Source of the DNA: CAZKEW01 sp964580435
GTDB lineage: Bacteria > Acidobacteriota > Aminicenantia > Aminicenantales > UBA8522
Assembly (NCBI GenBank): GCA_964580435.1
Contig: CAZOKP010000003.1
Coordinates: forward strand, 1 to 64,000
DNA: 64,000 nucleotides
Direction of reading: 5' to 3'
Numbering within the stretch: the first letter of the stretch is position 1; every line of letters begins with the position of its first letter. The notes below the pieces were generated by a model, which ran no database searches, had not been told where the DNA came from, and saw only the letters and a list, made by a program, of their open reading frames with translations. The position numbers and the translations under genes were made by a program. Shown one piece after another: positions 26,404 to 34,464 of the stretch.

Positions 26404-28233
26404 TTAGGCCTGAATAAGCTCTTTGACCGCTTTGAGGATATAAGACGCGCTTATCCCGCACATTTCCATAAGCTCGGCGGGTTTTCCCGACCGAGGGAGG
26501 CGGGTGATACAAAGATGCACGATCGTGGTGTTCCCGTCCAAGGCCAGAGCGACCGCTTCCCCCAGCCCGCCGCTTGGGAAATGGTCTTCGACAACAATCA
26601 CCTTGCCACCGGTCTCAGCGACTTCTCTCCTGATCGTTTCACAGTCCAACGGCTGGACGGAATAGGCGTCGATAAGGCGGATCCCGATGCCCTCTTTTTT
26701 CAATTCGTCATGAGCCTTGAGCGCCTCGAACACGGTGATACCCGCGGCAATGACGGTGGCGACGTCCTTTTCCCCCTTCCGCAGGACTTTGGACCCGCCG
26801 ATGGGAAAGCTCTCCTCCCGAGAATAGAGAAGCGGTGTCGCCGGCCGTGTCGTCCGCAGATACGCCAGGCCTTCCTGGCGAAGCATGGACTCCAGACATC
26901 CTTCCGCCGAGAAAGCGTCACAAGGATAGAGGACAACGCAACCGGGAATGGGCTTGAAGATGGCCATATCCTCGAGTCCCATCTGCGAAGGCCCGTCTTC
27001 CCCAATGCTCACGCCTACATGGGATCCGCAGAACTTGATGTTGGAAAAAGAATACGCCGACATCCGGATCTGGTCATGGGCCCGGCTGAGGAAAGCGGCA
27101 AATGTGGCGATAAATGGGATAAATCCCTTGGCCGACAGTCCAATGCCCATCCCCACCATATTTTGTTCGGCAATATAGGTCTGGAAAGACCTTTTGGGAA
27201 AGGCCTCAAAGAATTTCTCCGCATAGGTGGAGTTCTTGACGTCCCCATCAAGAGCCACGACCCATTCATTGACCTCGCCGATCCTTTGGAGCGCTATCCC
27301 GTACGCCAGGCGCGTCGCCGTTTTTTCGGTGTATTGGGATTTATCAAAATCGAGCGCCCTCTTCCAGCGCGGCCGCTGCGCCGCCCGGGGCTTGCGGACA
27401 TATTTTCGAGAATCGATCTCCGGCATAGGGCCGATCTCTTCGAGGGCACGCAGCAGTTCATCCTCTTTCAACGGCTTGCCATGCCAGCCGTTCTTGTCCT
27501 CGACAAACGAAACCCCCTTGCCCTTGATCGTTTTGGCCAGGAGAACCGCAGGGCCCTTGGCCTTCCTGACCTTCTCAAAGACCTCGAGGATGGCGCCGAC
27601 ATTGTGGCCATCCACCTTATAAACCTCCCATCCAAACGCCTTGAATTTACGCTCATAAGCCTTGAGGTCATGGCCGTGCATTGTCGCTTCGGACTGACCG
27701 AGCCTATTGATGTCCGCAATAGCGATAAGATTGTTGAGCCGGAGAAGAACGGCCGAGTTCGCCGCTTCCCAGACGGATCCTTCGGCGCACTCGCCATCGC
27801 CCATCATGACGAATGTCCGGCCGGGCGATTTTCCGATCTTCTGGGCAAGGGCGATGCCGACGCCGACAGACAAGCCCTGCCCCAGGGACCCCGTGGCCGC
27901 CTTGACCCAGGATATTCGCGGCGTGGGATGGCCTTCGAGAGCAGAGGTCACCCGGCGCAGGCTCATCAGATCTTCGAGAGGGAGGATGCCGGCCTCAGCA
28001 TAAGCTGCCCAAAGGATGGGCGCAGCATGGCCTTTGGAGAGGACGAACTCATCGTTGCCCCAATCGTGGGGATCACTGATGTTGTATCTCATTTCGCTGA
28101 AAAAAAGGCAGGCGGCCAGGTCGGCCATGGACAGGCACGTGGTCGGATGCCCGGAGCCGGCTGTGGTCGTCATTTGCAGAGAATGGATGCGCAATCTTGT
28201 GGCGATTTTTTCTAAGGCCTCTCTTTTGTTCAT
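26404..28233 (-). CDS. tkt: Transketolase
   Basis: 609 aa thiamine diphosphate enzyme of the pentose phosphate pathway, moving two-carbon ketol units between sugars. The N-terminal part has MTTTAGSGHPTTCLSMADLA, EGHPTPRISWVKAATGSLGQ and GDGECAEGSVWEAAN (ThDP/Mg motif GDG...N). The pyrimidine domain has EQNMVGMGIGLSAKGFIPFI, and the C-terminal domain has VVEDHFPSGGLGEAV. At about 610 residues it is shorter than E. coli TktA and closer to the animal/short bacterial form. ATG with GGAGGG upstream and a good promoter at 28282-28310. Confidence 0.94.
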   Translation of the reverse strand: MNKREALEKIATRLRIHSLQMTTTAGSGHPTTCLSMADLAACLFFSEMRYNISDPHDWGNDEFVLSKGHAAPILWAAYAEAGILPLEDLMSLRRVTSALEGHPTPRISWVKAATGSLGQGLSVGVGIALAQKIGKSPGRTFVMMGDGECAEGSVWEAANSAVLLRLNNLIAIADINRLGQSEATMHGHDLKAYERKFKAFGWEVYKVDGHNVGAILEVFEKVRKAKGPAVLLAKTIKGKGVSFVEDKNGWHGKPLKEDELLRALEEIGPMPEIDSRKYVRKPRAAQRPRWKRALDFDKSQYTEKTATRLAYGIALQRIGEVNEWVVALDGDVKNSTYAEKFFEAFPKRSFQTYIAEQNMVGMGIGLSAKGFIPFIATFAAFLSRAHDQIRMSAYSFSNIKFCGSHVGVSIGEDGPSQMGLEDMAIFKPIPGCVVLYPCDAFSAEGCLESMLRQEGLAYLRTTRPATPLLYSREESFPIGGSKVLRKGEKDVATVIAAGITVFEALKAHDELKKEGIGIRLIDAYSVQPLDCETIRREVAETGGKVIVVEDHFPSGGLGEAVALALDGNTTIVHLCITRLPRSGKPAELMEMCGISASYILKAVKELIQA

Positions 28234-28281
28234 CGCGTCTCCCTCCCTTCTTTAGATCGAAGGCGTTTTCAAAAAGGAATC

Positions 28282-28310
28282 ATTATAATATCTTCAGCAC
28301 TTCTCAACAA
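28282..28310 (-). promoter_or_regulatory. Sigma70-type promoter for transketolase
   Basis: On the minus strand TTGTTG (28310-28305), 17-nt spacer, TATAAT (28287-28282), about 49 nt before the start codon. Confidence 0.5.
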
Positions 28311-28399
28311 TAATCTTTTTACGGGCAGGGATGAGGAGGTAGCCCCGAACGGCGAGGACGGCATCTCAAATTCACCCCGGAAATCATCGCCGGCGGTTA

Positions 28400-28431
28400 T
28401 TGACCGAGCGCCGCAAAAATTATATCTATAG
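28400..28431 (+). promoter_or_regulatory. Candidate promoter for the ferritin-like gene
   Basis: TTGACC (28400-28405), 17-nt spacer, TATCTA (28423-28428), 27 nt before the ATG. The -10 overlaps a TCTATAG motif (28425-28431). Confidence 0.4.
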
Positions 28432-28454
28432 TCCTGAAACCCCAAGGAAGAGAT

Positions 28455-28949
28455 ATGTCTGAAAACAGAACAGACAGAATGAATGACTTGTTTTCTCAGG
28501 CAAGCCAGATCCTTGATGTCCTTCGCGAGATCGAGCTCGCGGTGGCAGAGCTTTATCGCCGCTTCTCCCTTTTTTTCCCGCACGACCGGGTCTTCTGGCA
28601 AGACTTGTCCAAGGACGAGGGGAATCACGCCGCCATGGTGACCGAACTCAAGACCACTCTTCTTAAAAATGGAGCGCATTTTGAGGTCGGGAAAATCAAC
28701 CTGTTAGTCCTGACCACCTTCCGCAAGAGAATTGAAGGCAATATCAGCCGCCTCCAGAGAGGGGAAATCGGCAGGAGGACCGCCCTTTTCATCGCTCGAG
28801 ACCATGAAAAGACCCTGATCGAGCACAGCTTTTACAGCGCCATCAGGAGCGAAAACAAAGACTACCAACAGATCCAGAAAAGGATCGAAAGCGAAACGGA
28901 AAACCATTTCCAGAAGCTTGAAAATTACATCCAGACGCTCTTTCCGTGA
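28455..28949 (+). CDS. Ferritin-like / rubrerythrin-type diiron-fold protein
   Basis: 164 aa, almost entirely helical. The first helix pair has REIELAVAELYRRFSLFFPH and WQDLSKDEGNHAAMV, with Glu plus ExxH typical of a ferritin-like iron site. The second half has ARDHEKTLIEHSFYSAI and SETENHFQKLENY, which provide further Glu/His but not a clean ExxH. It lacks the rubredoxin Cys4 domain of rubrerythrin. Possible roles are peroxide reduction or iron handling. A complete diiron site is likely but unproven. It converges with the dGTPase gene. Confidence 0.75.
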   Translation: MSENRTDRMNDLFSQASQILDVLREIELAVAELYRRFSLFFPHDRVFWQDLSKDEGNHAAMVTELKTTLLKNGAHFEVGKINLLVLTTFRKRIEGNISRLQRGEIGRRTALFIARDHEKTLIEHSFYSAIRSENKDYQQIQKRIESETENHFQKLENYIQTLFP

Positions 28950-28982
28950 TGGTTTTCATTCTTTTCCCCAAGCAGAGAAACA

Positions 28983-30011
28983 TCAGGATGACCAGGTGCG
29001 CGGGAAAAAGAGTTTTTCGTAGAGAGCCAGGGCATAAAGGTCCGTCATCCCGGCGATAAAATCTGCGGCTCTCCTCTCCAGCGAATCCCCCCTGGGATAA
29101 GGCTTGACGTAGGGGTCGGGGTTGCGAAGGACATAGGCATAAAGGTCGGCGAGAATTTTTTTGGCTTTGTCGATCTCCTCCGCGGCAGGAGGACTGCAAT
29201 AGACTTTCGTGTAGAGAAATTCCCTCAACTCGACGACGGCGGACAAGACCTTCTCGCTCATGGCTATCCTCTCCAGGTCGGCGCTCAGACTGGCTGTGAC
29301 GACATCCTCAACCATGCGGTCGATGCGCGTGGCCGGCCATCTCCCCAAAGCCTTAACCAAATGAGGAGGAATGTCGTCCTCTTCAATGACCCCAGCGCGG
29401 AGGGCGTCATCGCTATCATGATTGACATAGGCGATGATATCGGAAACCCTCACGACCTGTCCTTCCAAGGTCTCGGGCATGTCCTTGAAATTGTCTTCCA
29501 AGATCTGTCCCCTGCCCTTGGAATGCTTCTGGATGCCTTCTCTAACTTCGTAAGTGAGATTCAGGCCCTTGCCCTCGTACTCCAATTTTTCCACAACGCG
29601 CAGGCTCTGCTCATAATGGCTAAACCCGTCCGAGAGCAGCTTGTCCAGGGTTTCCTCCCCGGCATGTCCGAAGGGCGTGTGCCCGAGGTCGTGCCCGAGA
29701 GCGATGGCCTCGGTCAAGTCCTCGTTGAGGCGCAAGGCCTTGGCGATCGTCCGGGCGATCTGGGAGACCTCCAGGGTGTGGGTCAACCGGGTCCGGAAGT
29801 GGTCCCCGAAAGGAGCCAGAAATACCTGCGTCTTGTGCTTTAATCTGCGGAAAGACTTGGAATGGATGATCCTGTCGCGGTCCCTCTGAAAGGCTGTTCT
29901 TAGACTGTGAGGATTCTCGGGCCGGACTCTCCCCTGGGAGTCAGCGCTCAGGATGGCCTTCGGTGAAAGAGTCGCTTTTTCGATTTCTTCGAGCTTCTCG
30001 CGTATGTTCAT
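28983..30011 (-). CDS. dgt: Deoxyguanosinetriphosphate triphosphohydrolase-like HD-domain protein
   Basis: 342 aa. The HD superfamily phosphohydrolase core is clear: RRLKHKTQVFLAPFGDHFRT followed by RLTHTLEVSQIARTI, then ALGHDLGHTPFGHAGE (HD metal ligands), and VVRVSDIIAYVNHDSDDALR. The family hydrolyses dNTPs to deoxynucleosides and triphosphate, limiting nucleotide pools. The start is placed at the ATG at 30011 (MNIREKLEEIEKATLSPKA). An in-frame extension to 30104 has no family similarity. A TATAAT on the minus strand (30033-30028) lies only about 16 nt before this ATG, so the leader would be very short. Confidence 0.9.
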   Translation of the reverse strand: MNIREKLEEIEKATLSPKAILSADSQGRVRPENPHSLRTAFQRDRDRIIHSKSFRRLKHKTQVFLAPFGDHFRTRLTHTLEVSQIARTIAKALRLNEDLTEAIALGHDLGHTPFGHAGEETLDKLLSDGFSHYEQSLRVVEKLEYEGKGLNLTYEVREGIQKHSKGRGQILEDNFKDMPETLEGQVVRVSDIIAYVNHDSDDALRAGVIEEDDIPPHLVKALGRWPATRIDRMVEDVVTASLSADLERIAMSEKVLSAVVELREFLYTKVYCSPPAAEEIDKAKKILADLYAYVLRNPDPYVKPYPRGDSLERRAADFIAGMTDLYALALYEKLFFPRTWSS

Positions 30012-30143
30012 GGATGGGAGGGAAACTATTATAACACACGACTCTTTCTTCTTATATTCTTGTTTTGTTGCCTCAGGCCAGATTTGACACTCCCATCTGT
30101 CCACTAGTATTATTCAAATAAAACAAAGACAACTGAGCTGAAG

Positions 30144-30356
30144 ATGCTTAAAGAATCTCCTCTGGGCTCGGTCAAGGCCGCTTTTGGATGCGGTATCCTT
30201 ATTATCTTCTTTACTGCGTTTCTGGGCATTGTGGTTTCATTCTTTGCCAAGAACCCCGCGTTAGCTTCAGCGATCCGAAAAAGATGTGCCATAGGAATTA
30301 TAATAGGTCTATTAATGACAGTTGCTTGGAAGATATATAAGAATCATTCCGAGTGA
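30144..30356 (+). CDS. Small hypothetical membrane protein
   Basis: 70 aa with two hydrophobic stretches, FGCGILIIFFTAFLGIVVSF and IGIIIGLLMTVAWKIYK, separated by a basic turn (ASAIRKRC). I do not recognise the family. The Shine-Dalgarno sequence is weak, and a 60-codon frame exists on the opposite strand, so coding status is uncertain. The amino acid composition is membrane-like rather than random. Confidence 0.4.
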   Translation: MLKESPLGSVKAAFGCGILIIFFTAFLGIVVSFFAKNPALASAIRKRCAIGIIIGLLMTVAWKIYKNHSE

Positions 30357-30443
30357 ACAAGATCGAGGCAAATGGAGAGCTGCGCTAAGAGATTCCTGAT
30401 CGAAAGTCTTGAATTATCGCTGTTTTTTGAGTAATTTTAACCC

Positions 30444-31106
30444 GTGATTCAAGAGAACGTTCGGGTTTTGCTCGAAGAGCTTCCCGAACATGTCGCGCTT
30501 GTGGCCGCGGCCAAATCCCGCACTCCCGAGGAAATCCTGGAGGCCATCACAGCCGGCGTAAGGATCATCGGCGAAAACTACATCCAAGAAGCCCAGGCGG
30601 CCTACGCCGTCATCGGCCGGCAGGTGAAATGGCATTTTATCGGCCACCTCCAGAAAAACAAGGTCAAGAAAGCCGTGGAGATCTTCGACATGATCGAGAC
30701 TGTGGACTCGCTCGAGATGGCCAGAGAAATTGACAAACGCTGCGGCGAGCGGGGAAAATCCTTGCCCGTCCTGATCGAGGTCAATAGCGGCCGGGAGCCG
30801 CAAAAATTCGGCCTTCTGCCTGAGGATGCGGAAAGCCTGATCAGGGAACTGGGCCGGTTTCAGCACCTCAGAGTAGAAGGATTGATGACCATGGGCCCGG
30901 AGTCCGGCGACCCGGAGGATGCCCGTCCATATTTTCGCGAGACCAAGAAGATTTTTGGTCAAATCAAGGCTCTCGACCTCGAGGGAGTCTCGATGAACTG
31001 GCTCTCGATGGGCATGTCCCACTCTTACCGGGTGGCCATAGAAGAAGGGGCGAATATGGTTCGTATCGGGACCAGGATTTTCGGGCCAAGGACAGGAAAA
31101 AAATGA
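30444..31106 (+). CDS. yggS: YggS-family pyridoxal phosphate homeostasis protein
   Basis: 220 aa, slightly shorter at the N-terminus than usual. The PLP-binding Lys lies in ALVAAAKSRTPEEI. Further blocks are GENYIQEAQ, WHFIGHLQKNKVKKAV, VLIEVNSGREPQKFGL, GLMTMGP and the phosphate-binding LSMGMSHSYRVAIEEGANMV with RIGTRIFG. The family binds PLP without known catalysis and controls free PLP and amino-acid balance. GTG start at 30444; the gene ends in an ATGA overlap with the enolase-superfamily gene. Confidence 0.93.
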   Translation: MIQENVRVLLEELPEHVALVAAAKSRTPEEILEAITAGVRIIGENYIQEAQAAYAVIGRQVKWHFIGHLQKNKVKKAVEIFDMIETVDSLEMAREIDKRCGERGKSLPVLIEVNSGREPQKFGLLPEDAESLIRELGRFQHLRVEGLMTMGPESGDPEDARPYFRETKKIFGQIKALDLEGVSMNWLSMGMSHSYRVAIEEGANMVRIGTRIFGPRTGKK

Positions 31107-32194
31107 AAATACAAAAGATCGACATTTTCTATTTTGACATCCCCCTTCGGGAGCCGTTCAGAATCTCGATCGGGACAATGCGTGGAGCAAACAATGTGCT
31201 TGTTAGGGTCCTCACCGATTCAGGGCTTTTCGGTCTCGGCGAAGCCTGTCCTTTTCCACCCATCACGGGAGAAACCCAGGAGACGAATATTTCTGCCGCC
31301 AGAAGCCTGAGGGACCTGCTCATCGGAAAAGACCCGCTGGCGGTAGAACAATTTATCCGCGAAGCCGGGAGCTTTCTCAGGTCTAATCCGAGCATCGTCG
31401 CGGCATTTGATATGGCCCTATATGACATCCTCGGAAAAGCCTCCTCTCTGCCCCTCTTCCGGCTTCTCGGCGGCTCCGACAAACCCCTCGAGACGGATAT
31501 CACAGCCGACCTTGACTCTTCCAAAAAAATGGCGGCAAAGGCGAAGCGGTTCGTCGCCGCAGGATACAAAAAGATCAAGATAAAGGTGGGCCAAGATCCT
31601 GCCATGGATGTGGCCCGGCTCGAGGCGATCAGGGACGCCATCGGCTACGGCAACGAAATCAGCATTGATGCCAACCAAGGCTGGACTGTTCCTCAAGCCA
31701 TTTCCGCCCTGAAGAGGATGGAAAGGTTCAGGATTCAGTATGTAGAACAGCCAGTCGCCGCCTGGGATTTGGCTGGGCTGCGGACTGTCCGCCAACTGAG
31801 CCCGATTCCCGTCATGGCCGATGAGGCCCTCTTCTCACCCCACGATGCCGTCCGGCTCGTCAGAGAAGACGCCTGCGATTATTTCAACATCAAGCTGATG
31901 AAATCCGGTGGAATATTGAATGCGCTCAAAATCGCTCACATCGGAGAAAGCGCCAATGTCCAGGCCATGGTCGGGTGCATGCTTGAAACGCGGCTCGCCC
32001 TGACCGCAGCGGCGCATCTCATGGCCGCGCAAAGCAACATCATCTTTGCCGACCTCGACGGGAATGCGTCCCACACGCTGGACCCGGTCAGGGGCGGGAT
32101 GATTGTCAAGGGCGGGATAATCACCCTTCCGCAAGAGCCGGGGCTTGGCCTGGATATCGACCCGGCCTTCCTGAAAAAGCTGCCCAAAGTGTGA
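31103..32194 (+). CDS. Enolase-superfamily dipeptide epimerase (L-Ala-D/L-Glu epimerase-like)
   Basis: 363 aa. The muconate-lactonising-enzyme subgroup features are present: acid/base Lys in KKIKIKVGQDP (KxK), metal ligands in SIDANQGW, YVEQPVAAWD and MADEAL, and the second catalytic Lys in FNIKLMKSGGI. The tail FADLDGNASHTLDPVRGGMI is typical of dipeptide epimerases, which act on murein-derived or other dipeptides. Substrate specificity cannot be assigned further. It is co-transcribed with yggS, and the alpha-oxoamine synthase follows closely. Confidence 0.88.
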   Translation: MKIQKIDIFYFDIPLREPFRISIGTMRGANNVLVRVLTDSGLFGLGEACPFPPITGETQETNISAARSLRDLLIGKDPLAVEQFIREAGSFLRSNPSIVAAFDMALYDILGKASSLPLFRLLGGSDKPLETDITADLDSSKKMAAKAKRFVAAGYKKIKIKVGQDPAMDVARLEAIRDAIGYGNEISIDANQGWTVPQAISALKRMERFRIQYVEQPVAAWDLAGLRTVRQLSPIPVMADEALFSPHDAVRLVREDACDYFNIKLMKSGGILNALKIAHIGESANVQAMVGCMLETRLALTAAAHLMAAQSNIIFADLDGNASHTLDPVRGGMIVKGGIITLPQEPGLGLDIDPAFLKKLPKV

Positions 32195-32197
32195 AAC

Positions 32198-33313
32198 TTG
32201 TCTAAAAAAACAAAAAATCGTCTGAACGGAATGGAGAGCGCTCCGGGAGCAGAGACGATAATCGGGGGTAAGCGGCGCCTTTATTTCGCCGGAACGAGCT
32301 ATTTCGGGCTGCACGGCCATCCTGAATTGATCCGGGCCGGGGTGGAGGCCTTTCAAAAATATGGAACGCACAGCGCCACGTCGCGCGCCGGGTTCGGGAA
32401 CAACCCCGTTTTGCTCGAAGTGGAGGAGCGGCTCAAGGAATTTTTTAGAGGACCCGATGCGGTGTATTTCGGCTCAGGATACCTGAGCAGCCTGGTCCTG
32501 GCCCGAGGCCTGGCAGAAAAGTATGATGCCGTTTTTATTGACGAGGCCGCCCATTTCTGTATCATCGACTCTGTTCATTCCCTTGGAAAGCCCGTTTACA
32601 GGTTCCGCCACCGCGACCCTGAGGATCTGAGAAAGAAACTCAAGGCAAGACTTAAGGCCCGTCAAACACCTTTCCTCCTGACCGACGGTATCTTCCCGAC
32701 CTATGGGCATATCGCGCCCGTGCCTGATTACCTGGCCGTCCTCACGCCCTATAAGGGCCTCATCGGCCTGGATGATGCCCACGGTGTGGGAGTCTTGGGA
32801 CCTAACGGTCGAGGAACGTACGAACATTTCGGGCTGACGTCAGAAAGCCTGCATCTGGCCGGGACATTAAGCAAGGCCTTCGGCGGGCACGGCGGGTTCG
32901 TCGTCGGAGGGAAAAAATTGATCGCCCGCGTCAGAAACACGGTCGGGGCCTACATCGGGTCGACTCCGACCCCCACCCCCATCGCGGCGGCGACAGCCAG
33001 AGGCATCGAAATCCTGAGAAATCATCCGGAAATGAGAGAACGGCTGAGGAAGAATGTCACCCTGGTGAAAGCCGGGATGAAAAAATTGGGAGTGCCCATT
33101 GACGAAACTCCTGTGCCGATTGTGGCCTGGTCGATGGGATCGGCCGAAAAAATGAAGAAGGTTCAGAGATCGCTGCTGAGCCGCGGCATCGCCATCGCTT
33201 ATCTCAAGTATATCGGCGCGCCCGCAGAAGGTGTGCTCAGGGTGACGATTTTTTCCACTCATACTGCCGAGCATATCCGCAGGCTCCTGGAAGAGCTCGA
33301 AAAAGCAATCTGA
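32198..33313 (+). CDS. Alpha-oxoamine synthase family PLP enzyme (BioF/KBL-like)
   Basis: 371 aa fold type I PLP enzyme. YFAGTSYFGLHGHPELIRAG resembles the N-terminal block of 8-amino-7-oxononanoate synthase and 2-amino-3-ketobutyrate CoA ligase. Further blocks are YFGSGYLSSLVLARG, DEAAHFCIIDS, LDDAHGVGVLGPNGRG (PLP-binding Asp) and the Schiff-base Lys in AGTLSKAFGGHGGF. It condenses an amino acid with an acyl thioester in known members. No biotin or sphingolipid genes are near, so the product is unknown. It starts at TTG 32198, or possibly ATG 32231. Confidence 0.85.
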   Translation: MSKKTKNRLNGMESAPGAETIIGGKRRLYFAGTSYFGLHGHPELIRAGVEAFQKYGTHSATSRAGFGNNPVLLEVEERLKEFFRGPDAVYFGSGYLSSLVLARGLAEKYDAVFIDEAAHFCIIDSVHSLGKPVYRFRHRDPEDLRKKLKARLKARQTPFLLTDGIFPTYGHIAPVPDYLAVLTPYKGLIGLDDAHGVGVLGPNGRGTYEHFGLTSESLHLAGTLSKAFGGHGGFVVGGKKLIARVRNTVGAYIGSTPTPTPIAAATARGIEILRNHPEMRERLRKNVTLVKAGMKKLGVPIDETPVPIVAWSMGSAEKMKKVQRSLLSRGIAIAYLKYIGAPAEGVLRVTIFSTHTAEHIRRLLEELEKAI

Positions 33314-33413
33314 ACGCCGGAACAAATAGGACGGGTTTACGTATATATCTAAGGAACGAAAATTATGTTCCCCGGGCGCAACCCCGGGTTGAAGGCCATT
33401 TAAGGAGAAATCA

Positions 33414-34088
33414 TTGAACCCGAGAAGAGCCCCTTTCCTCATCCTCATCGGAATTCTGCTCGTCGGCATTTTATCAGGCGGCGCGCCGGCCCAGGAACAG
33501 AAGAGAGAGCACAAGCCGATTTCCAAGGATCGTATCTTCGAGTTTAATAGACTCGATGTCGTCGTGGACGACTTCAAAGCCCAGGGGTTCATCCTGGACA
33601 TCGGCGGCGGAGGAGAGGGCGTGATCGGACAACTGAAGGGGGCGCAGGTGATCGCGATCGACCTCAGCAAAAGAGAACTAGAAGACGCGCCTCCTGGTCC
33701 AGCCTTGAAGATCGTCATGGACGCGCGGGACCTCAAGTTCCTCGACAAAACCTTTAATACGGCCACAGTCTTCTTCACGTTTATGTACATCCAGAGCACC
33801 GACCATGAAAAAGTCTTTCGCGAACTCTATCGGGTGGTCGCGCCCGGCGGCCGCCTTCTGATCTGGGACGTCATGTTCCCGCCAAGAAAAAACGAGAAAA
33901 AAGACGTGGCCATGTTCCCGCTCAAAATCCAGCTGCCAGGAAAGACCATCGAGACGGGCTATGGTGTTTCCTGGCCGCCGCAGGAGCAAGGCCTGCCACA
34001 TTATGCGGAACTGGGCAAACGGACAGGGTTTAAAGTAATCACCGGGGCGGAGAAAAAGGGCTGGTTCTTTCTCGAGCTCCAAAAATAA
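33414..34088 (+). CDS. Methyltransferase-fold protein with a signal peptide
   Basis: 224 aa. The N-terminus (PFLILIGILLVGILSGGAPAQ) is a clear signal peptide ending at an AxA-type site. The rest is a class I SAM-methyltransferase fold: GFILDIGGGGEGVIGQLKGA (motif I), VIAIDLSKRE, VMDARDLKFLDKTFNTATVF, YRVVAPGGRLLIWDVMF and a C-terminal GWFFLELQK strand. Export of a SAM-fold domain is odd, because SAM is cytosolic. TTG start at 33414 is supported by AAGGAG 7 nt upstream. A degraded M1 peptidase fragment follows immediately. Confidence 0.82.
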   Translation: MNPRRAPFLILIGILLVGILSGGAPAQEQKREHKPISKDRIFEFNRLDVVVDDFKAQGFILDIGGGGEGVIGQLKGAQVIAIDLSKRELEDAPPGPALKIVMDARDLKFLDKTFNTATVFFTFMYIQSTDHEKVFRELYRVVAPGGRLLIWDVMFPPRKNEKKDVAMFPLKIQLPGKTIETGYGVSWPPQEQGLPHYAELGKRTGFKVITGAEKKGWFFLELQK

Positions 34089-34089
34089 G

Positions 34090-34323
34090 ACAGGTTACGG
34101 CGCTTACAAGGTCGAGCTAACGGTTCTGGAAAAGCACGTCCTCGGGGCCACCGGAAAACGGACCGCCGCAACTAAGAATAGGGACGGCACTAAGACCCCT
34201 GTTCATGTCCAGAAGGACGTTCACGATTTTGCCTGGACAGCCACCACTCTCGAATCTTTGACTGCTCCTATGCCGTCGGGGCTGATCATTGAAATCTTCG
34301 CGACGCCGCAGAAGAATCTATAA
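34090..34323 (+). pseudogene. Remnant of an M1-family metallopeptidase (N-terminal domain fragment)
   Basis: An open stretch without a start codon translates as GYGAYKVELTVLEKHVLGAT, then a Lys/Arg/Thr region, then VQKDVHDFAWTATTLESLTA and IIEIFATPQKNL before a stop. The DVHDFAWTA block and the V-x-L-T-V-x-x-x-x-V-x-G-A-T-G pattern are typical of the N-terminal beta domain of bacterial M1 aminopeptidase-like proteins. The catalytic HExxH domain is absent. It starts two bases after the methyltransferase stop and fills most of the 376-nt gap; the remainder (34324-34464) only holds AT-rich upstream sequence of the next gene. Confidence 0.6.
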
Positions 34324-34464
34324 TAATCAAAACAGCAAGGCCAAGAAATCAAATGGAGAGCAACGCGCTATCGTTTGGTTTTTTATTGATTTCTCCTCTT
34401 CGTTATATAATTATGGTCGCTGTCCCCGGAATTCAAACGATACGAGTGGGAGAGAGAATACCAA

